Source of the DNA: an uncultured Barnesiella sp.
Lineage (GTDB): Bacteria > Bacteroidota > Bacteroidia > Bacteroidales > Barnesiellaceae_A
Reading direction: 5' to 3'
Assembly: GCA_904502265.1 (NCBI GenBank)
Contig: CAJGDT010000045.1
Location: forward strand, 1 to 10,761
Length of the DNA: 10,761 nucleotides
Shown: piece after piece, positions 6,653 through 10,761 of the stretch
Layout of the letters: each line of letters begins with the position of its first letter
Numbering within the stretch: the first letter of the stretch is position 1
The notes under the pieces: model-generated
The model's input: the letters and a program-made list of their open reading frames with translations, nothing else
The model's database searches: none
Told to the model about the DNA's origin: nothing
Made by a program: the position numbers and the translations under genes

Positions 6653-7372
6653 ATGAACTTTACCGAAGGTGAAATATTTTATATCAACAAGCCACTACAT
6701 TGGACATCGTTCGATGCGGTGAAACGCGTAAGAATAGGTATCTTGCGTCGCTTGCAAAGAAAGAAAATAAAAGTAGGACATGCCGGCACACTCGACCCCT
6801 TAGCCACAGGCGTAATGATTGTATGTACAGGCAAAGCCACCAAATTGATAGACTCTCTTCAAGCACAAACCAAAGAGTATATAGCAACCCTACAGCTGGG
6901 TGCTACTACTCCATCTTTTGACTTGGAAACAGAGATTGATGCCACCTACCCTCACGAGCATATCACACGCGAACTCATCGAGGCCACCTTGCCACAGTTC
7001 ACAGGCACTATACAACAAGTACCTCCGGCATACTCAGCATGCAAGGTAAACGGCACGCGAGCCTACAAGATGGCTCGAAAGGGCAAAGAGGTTGAGCTCA
7101 AAGCCAAGAAACTCGTTATTGACGAAATAGAGCTTCTCGACTTTACTCCTCCTGTGGCCAAGATACGTGTAGTGTGTAGCAAAGGTACATACATACGCGC
7201 ACTGGCACGAGATATTGGCGAGGCACTCGATAGTGGAGCTCACCTTATAGGCCTCGAACGCACTCGCGTAGGCGAAGTTCGCATCGAAGATTGTCTCAAT
7301 ATCGATGCCATTGATGCACTATTGCAAGTAGCTGTTGTAGAAGACGAGGATGCTATAGTAGTAGAAAAGTAA
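6653..7372 (+). CDS. truB: tRNA pseudouridine(55) synthase TruB
   Basis: Isomerises uridine 55 to pseudouridine in the T-loop of nearly all elongator tRNAs. The 239-residue protein shows the core motifs: INKPLHWTSFD (11-21), GHAGTLDPLATG (42-53) with catalytic Asp48, VPPAYSACKVNG (123-134) and KGTYIRALARDIG (177-189). It is shorter than the E. coli enzyme (about 314 residues) and lacks a substantial C-terminal PUA-like domain, as is common in Bacteroidota. ATG at 6653 is preferred; an in-frame TTG at 6632 would overlap uppP by 8 bp and add only seven residues. It lies 13 bp after uppP and 24 bp before queA. Confidence 0.96.
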   Translation: MNFTEGEIFYINKPLHWTSFDAVKRVRIGILRRLQRKKIKVGHAGTLDPLATGVMIVCTGKATKLIDSLQAQTKEYIATLQLGATTPSFDLETEIDATYPHEHITRELIEATLPQFTGTIQQVPPAYSACKVNGTRAYKMARKGKEVELKAKKLVIDEIELLDFTPPVAKIRVVCSKGTYIRALARDIGEALDSGAHLIGLERTRVGEVRIEDCLNIDAIDALLQVAVVEDEDAIVVEK

Positions 7373-7396
7373 TAACACAAGATAAAAATTTACGAA

Positions 7397-8446
7397 ATGA
7401 AACTTTCGCAATTTAAGTTCAAACTCCCCGAAGAGCAAATAGCTCTCCACCCTGCAAAGAATCGTGATGAATCGCGTCTGATGGTTATCAACCGCAAAAC
7501 AGGCACAATAGAACACCACGTATTTAAGGAAATCATCAACTATTATGACGACAAAGACCTCTTTGTCTTCAATGACACTCGTGTTTTCCCTGCTCGCCTT
7601 ATTGGTAACAAAGAAAAGACCGGTGCCAAGATTGAGGTATTTCTCCTTCGCGAACTCAACGAAGAGCATCGCTTGTGGGATGTTCTTGTAGAGCCTGCTC
7701 GCAAAATCCGTATTGGCAACAAACTCTATTTTGGCGAAGACGACTCAATGGTAGCCGAGGTTATCGACAACACCACCTCTCGTGGTCGCACCCTACGCTT
7801 CCTCTATGATGGTCCGCACGACGAGTTCAAGCAAGCCTTGTATCAACTCGGCGAGACTCCCCTGCCTATGTACATCAATCGCGATGTTGAGCCCGAGGAT
7901 GCCGAGCGCTATCAATGTATCTTTGCTCGCCACGAAGGCGCAGTAGTAACACCCGCCGCCGGCTTGCACTTCAGCCGCGAGTTGTTCAAGCGCATGGAGA
8001 TTAAAGGTATCGAAAGTGGTTTCGTTACCCTCCACTCGGGATTGGGTAACTTCCGCGAAATAGATGTTGAAGACCTTACCAAACACAAGATGGACTCAGA
8101 ACAACTCATCGTTTCGCCCGACTTTGTTACTCAACTCAACACTACCAAAGACGAGGGTCACAAAGTGTGCGCCATAGGTACATCGGTGTTGCGCGCTCTT
8201 GAGACTGCTGTGAGTACCAACGGACACGTTAAGTCATACGATGGCTGGACCAACAAGTTTATCTTCCCTCCCTACGACTTCACCGTTGCCAACAGTCTTG
8301 TCTCAAACTTCCACATGCCCTACTCTACCATGCTCATGATGGTAGCCGCATTCGGTGGTTATGAAATCGTGTTTGAAGCATACAACTCGGCACTCAAAGA
8401 GGGTTACCGTTTTGGTGCATACGGCGACGCCATGCTCATTTTGTAA
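7397..8446 (+). CDS. queA: S-adenosylmethionine:tRNA ribosyltransferase-isomerase QueA
   Basis: Transfers and isomerises the ribosyl part of SAM onto 7-aminomethyl-7-deazaguanine in the wobble position of tRNAs with GUN anticodons, giving epoxyqueuosine. The 349-residue protein is normal length and contains the family blocks FNDTRVFPARL (58-68), TPAAGLHFSRELF, TLHSGLGNF, GTSVLRALE and NFHMPYSTMLMMVAAFGG. Its start MKLSQFKFKLPEEQIA is typical. It is the last gene of the packed run, 24 bp after truB, and is followed 17 bp after its stop by a very strong hairpin. Whether the other queuosine genes are present cannot be seen here. Confidence 0.97.
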   Translation: MKLSQFKFKLPEEQIALHPAKNRDESRLMVINRKTGTIEHHVFKEIINYYDDKDLFVFNDTRVFPARLIGNKEKTGAKIEVFLLRELNEEHRLWDVLVEPARKIRIGNKLYFGEDDSMVAEVIDNTTSRGRTLRFLYDGPHDEFKQALYQLGETPLPMYINRDVEPEDAERYQCIFARHEGAVVTPAAGLHFSRELFKRMEIKGIESGFVTLHSGLGNFREIDVEDLTKHKMDSEQLIVSPDFVTQLNTTKDEGHKVCAIGTSVLRALETAVSTNGHVKSYDGWTNKFIFPPYDFTVANSLVSNFHMPYSTMLMMVAAFGGYEIVFEAYNSALKEGYRFGAYGDAMLIL

Positions 8447-8463
8447 CACTATAATCTATATAC

Positions 8464-8499
8464 GCAAGAGGGGGCTGCCATGTGGTAGCCCCCTCTTGC
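8464..8499 (+). terminator. Strong hairpin terminator closing the ftsX-queA cluster
   Basis: GCAAGAGGGGGCTGCCA (8464-8480) pairs with TGGTAGCCCCCTCTTGC (8483-8499): 17 complementary positions with one G-U pair around a tiny centre, so the innermost few bases form the loop. No T-run follows (CTTAACG), which differs from the classical design but does not argue against termination given the stem strength. Being symmetric, it could also block transcription from the right. Confidence 0.82.
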
Positions 8500-8608
8500 C
8501 TTAACGACAGTACCATATGGCTGTTTAGGCACACAACCGCCACCGCAATAATTTAACATATTAACATAATTTACAGCGACTTTAACCTCTTATTTACCAA
8601 TTATAGCA

Positions 8609-8616
8609 TATCTTTG
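8609..8616 (+). promoter_or_regulatory. Bacteroidota -7 box upstream of the zinc peptidase
   Basis: A perfect TATCTTTG lies 23 bp before the ATG at 8640, giving a predicted leader of about 15-20 nt. No good TTG -33 box is present at 19-21 nt upstream. A tandem octamer TTAACATA (8553-8560 and 8561-8568) lies further upstream and may or may not matter. Confidence 0.6.
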
Positions 8617-8639
8617 TAGTAGATTAATAACAACACATT

Positions 8640-9317
8640 ATGATATACATTATATTTATAGTATTTGCCATACTCAGCTACATTGTACAACACATGTTGC
8701 AGAGTCGTTTCAAAAAGTATTCACAAGTCCCCATGCCCTACGGCCTTACCGGAAAGGATATAGCCGAACGCATGTTGCGCGAAAATGGCATAACCAATGT
8801 TTCTGTTACCCACACACCGGGTACACTCACCGACCACTACAACCCCACAACTCACACCATCAACTTGAGCGATGCTGTATACAATAGTTGCAGTATTGCG
8901 GCAGCGGCAGTTGCTGCACACGAGACCGGTCATGCCTTGCAACATGCCACAAGCTATTCGCCCCTTAAGATGCGCTCATCTTTAGTGCCGGTTGTAAACT
9001 TCGCCGCAAGCTGGATGCAATGGGTATTGCTTATCGGTATTTTCACTATCGAGAGTTTCCCTCAAATCATGTTGGCAGGTATCATACTATTTGGTATAAC
9101 CACACTCTTCAGTTTCATCACCCTACCGGTAGAGATAAACGCCAGCCAACGAGCACTTGCTTGGCTCAATACAGCAGGTGTTACCAATACACAGACACAC
9201 CCCATGGCCAAAGATGCTCTTAAGTGGGCTGCCTACACCTATGTAGTAGCGGCACTCAGTTCATTGGCCACATTGGTATATTATATATTAATGTTTATGG
9301 GTCGCAGCGACGACTGA
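8640..9317 (+). CDS. YugP-like membrane zinc metallopeptidase (Zn_peptidase_2 family)
   Basis: A 225-residue integral membrane protein. It has an N-terminal hydrophobic helix (1-20), a soluble stretch with LTGKDIAERML (36-46), the zinc-binding catalytic motif HETGH (94-98) within AAHETGHALQHA, and three further hydrophobic segments (about 118-138, 143-162, 197-220). LPVEINASQRAL (162-173) contains the conserved glutamate (Glu165) that may be the third metal ligand. Length and motifs agree with the YugP/PF04298 family, which is widespread but whose substrates are poorly known; membrane-protein quality control is a guess. It is transcribed alone, between the queA hairpin and its own terminator, with a good -7 box. 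Confidence 0.9.
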   Translation: MIYIIFIVFAILSYIVQHMLQSRFKKYSQVPMPYGLTGKDIAERMLRENGITNVSVTHTPGTLTDHYNPTTHTINLSDAVYNSCSIAAAAVAAHETGHALQHATSYSPLKMRSSLVPVVNFAASWMQWVLLIGIFTIESFPQIMLAGIILFGITTLFSFITLPVEINASQRALAWLNTAGVTNTQTHPMAKDALKWAAYTYVVAALSSLATLVYYILMFMGRSDD

Positions 9318-9335
9318 TACCTATTCCTATCAGAT

Positions 9336-9380
9336 AAACTAAACCTGTCGAAAACATTGTCGGCGGGTTTAGTTCTTTTA
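9336..9380 (+). terminator. Intrinsic terminator after the zinc peptidase
   Basis: AACTAAACCTGTCGA (9337-9351) pairs with TCGGCGGGTTTAGTT (9360-9374), 15 pairs including two G-U, with an 8-nt loop, followed by CTTTTAT. It sits 19 bp after the stop codon. A smaller hairpin CTGATA/TATCAG (9314-9319/9328-9333) overlaps the stop codon itself. Confidence 0.85.
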
Positions 9381-9414
9381 TAATGGCGGGTATGGTATAA
9401 TCGACACAATTTTG

Positions 9415-9445
9415 TTGACTTTGCACACTAATTGTATTATCTTTG
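9415..9445 (+). promoter_or_regulatory. Bacteroidota-type promoter for hisS
   Basis: TTG (9415-9417), 20 nt, then a perfect -7 box TATCTTTG (9438-9445). Transcription should start near 9450, leaving about 25 nt to the hisS ATG at 9476. A second TTTG (9420-9423) is too close to serve as the -33 box. Confidence 0.78.
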
Positions 9446-9475
9446 CGAAACAAAAAATCTCAAACTGAAAACGAT

Positions 9476-10761
9476 ATGGCTCAAAAACCCTCTATACCCA
9501 AAGGAACCCGCGACTTCTCTCCCGAAGAGATGGCCAAGCGTAACTATATTTTCAATACTATCCGCGAAGTATATGCACTATATGGCTTCAGCCAAATAGA
9601 AACTCCCGCAATGGAAACCCTGCAAACCCTCATGGGTAAGTACGGCGAAGAAGGCGATAAACTTCTCTTCAAGGTACTCAACTCGGGCGACTTCCTTTCA
9701 GGTGTAGAAGATGCCGAACTTTGCGAACGCAACACAGCCCGTTTGGCAGCGCGCTTGTGCGAGAAAGGTTTGCGATATGACCTCACCGTTCCCTTTGCGC
9801 GCTATGTAGTAATGCATCGCAACGAACTCACATTCCCCTTCAAGCGCTACCAGATACAACCCGTGTGGCGTGCCGACCGTCCCCAAAAGGGTCGTTATCG
9901 TGAGTTCTATCAATGCGACGGTGACATTATCGGTTCTGACTCATTGCTCAACGAGGTAGAGTTGCTCCACATCATTGACGATGTATTTACTCGCCTCAAC
10001 ATCCGCGTAGCCATCAAGCTCAACAACCGCAAGATACTCACCGGTATTGCCGAGATTATAGGCGCTCCCGAGAAGATTATCGACATAACTGTTGCTATCG
10101 ACAAGCTCGACAAGATAGGTCTTGATAAGGTAAACGAAGAGTTGCGCGACAAGGGTTTGAGCGAAGAGGCTATTGCACAATTGCAACCCATCATCTTGCT
10201 CGAAGGCAGCAACGAAAGCAAGTTGCAAACCCTACGTCAAGCATTGGCTCAATCGGAAATCGGATTGAAAGGTATCGACGAACTCGAGTTTATCCTCGGC
10301 AAGCTCACCAACCAACCTCTCAAGGCCCAACTCGATATAGACCTCACCTTGGCTCGTGGTCTTAACTACTACACCGGTGCCATCCTTGAAGTAAAAGCAC
10401 TCGATGTACAGATAGGCAGTATAACCGGTGGTGGTCGCTACGACAACCTTACAGGTGTCTTTGGTATGCCCAATGTATCGGGTGTAGGTATGTCATTTGG
10501 TGCCGACCGCATCTACGATGTATTGAGCCAACTCGATCTCTTCCCCTCCGACTCTTTGCAAGCCACACAAGTGATGTTTGTAAACTTCGGCGACAAAGAG
10601 AGCGATGTGTGCATGCAACACGCTACCCTCTTCCGCTCACATGGCATACGCACCGAGGTATTCCCCGAGTCGGCCAAGATGAAGAAACAAATGGGATATG
10701 CCGACACTCACCACATACCCTACGTAGCTCTTGTAGGCGAAAGCGAGATGGAAGCCGGCAA
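9476..10761 (+). CDS. hisS: Histidyl-tRNA synthetase (3' end outside the window)
   Basis: Class II aminoacyl-tRNA synthetase charging tRNA-His. The frame opens with ATG at 9476 (MAQKPSIPKGTRDFSPEEM) and stays open for 428 codons to the right edge. Motifs in order: KGTRDF near the start, RYDLTVPFARYV, class II motif 2 region with RADRPQKGRYREFYQCDGD, the histidine-binding ARGLNYYTGA, then GGGRYDNL and GVGMSFGADRI (motif 3). The C-terminal anticodon-binding domain has begun at the edge (VMFVNFGDKE, then GIRTEVFPES and KMKKQMGYAD). Family length is about 420-460 residues, so little is missing. The stretch LLFKVLNSGDFLSGVEDAEL is a lineage-type insertion before the ATP-site motifs rather than damage. 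Confidence 0.97.
   Translation, partial: MAQKPSIPKGTRDFSPEEMAKRNYIFNTIREVYALYGFSQIETPAMETLQTLMGKYGEEGDKLLFKVLNSGDFLSGVEDAELCERNTARLAARLCEKGLRYDLTVPFARYVVMHRNELTFPFKRYQIQPVWRADRPQKGRYREFYQCDGDIIGSDSLLNEVELLHIIDDVFTRLNIRVAIKLNNRKILTGIAEIIGAPEKIIDITVAIDKLDKIGLDKVNEELRDKGLSEEAIAQLQPIILLEGSNESKLQTLRQALAQSEIGLKGIDELEFILGKLTNQPLKAQLDIDLTLARGLNYYTGAILEVKALDVQIGSITGGGRYDNLTGVFGMPNVSGVGMSFGADRIYDVLSQLDLFPSDSLQATQVMFVNFGDKESDVCMQHATLFRSHGIRTEVFPESAKMKKQMGYADTHHIPYVALVGESEMEAG

Noticed and set aside
7319..7669. A 116-codon minus-strand frame across the truB-queA junction
   Set aside because: It is antisense to two well-identified genes and its hydrophobic translation has no family features.
8553..8568. 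Tandem octamer TTAACATA
   Set aside because: Only two copies in AT-rich DNA with no clear link to the promoter; not enough to call a regulatory repeat.

Overview
The window looks like chromosomal core DNA of a member of the Bacteroidota, most likely order Bacteroidales. Three things point there: repeated promoter boxes of the Bacteroidota type (TAnnTTTG -7 boxes, with a TTG/TTTG -33 box where one can be found) upstream of rpsL, the asparagine-synthetase-like gene, the zinc peptidase and hisS; no clear Shine-Dalgarno sequences; and lineage-typical genes (the alternative GlmU-type protein and a DUF3098 membrane protein between ftsX and uppP). I see no mobile element, CRISPR array, tRNA or rRNA. 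The assignment rests on gene content and promoter style, not on a database search.

Layout. Positions 1-2119 are read on the minus strand: the 5' part of rpsL (ribosomal protein S12, running off the left edge) with a well-formed promoter and a leader of about 135 nt, preceded by a 547-residue homologue of glutamine-dependent asparagine synthetase. Positions 2120-2336 are a divergent intergenic region. On the plus strand, a GlmU-like sugar-nucleotide gene (2337-3500) ends in a strong hairpin terminator. After 268 bp that contain a perfect 10-bp inverted repeat, a tightly packed six-gene run follows (3769-8446): a zinc-ribbon methyltransferase, ftsX, a DUF3098 protein, uppP, truB and queA, closed by a very strong hairpin. 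Then come two single genes with their own -7 boxes: a YugP-like membrane zinc peptidase (8640-9317, with a terminator) and hisS (9476 to the right edge, incomplete at its 3' end).

Function. The genes are mostly housekeeping: translation (rpsL, hisS), tRNA modification (truB makes pseudouridine 55; queA makes epoxyqueuosine), cell-wall precursor supply (GlmU-like protein for UDP-GlcNAc; uppP for recycling the undecaprenyl carrier) and cell division (ftsX). The ATGA overlap between the methyltransferase and ftsX ties that uncharacterised enzyme to the division/envelope cluster.

The most unusual item is the asparagine-synthetase homologue. Its frame is open and full length, but the catalytic cysteine is Ser, the glutamine-binding residues are changed, and the ATP-pyrophosphatase loop (normally SGGxDSS) reads VGRIESQ. 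It looks like a pseudoenzyme with both active sites lost. Its promoter -7 box ends 2 nt before the ATG, so its mRNA may be leaderless.
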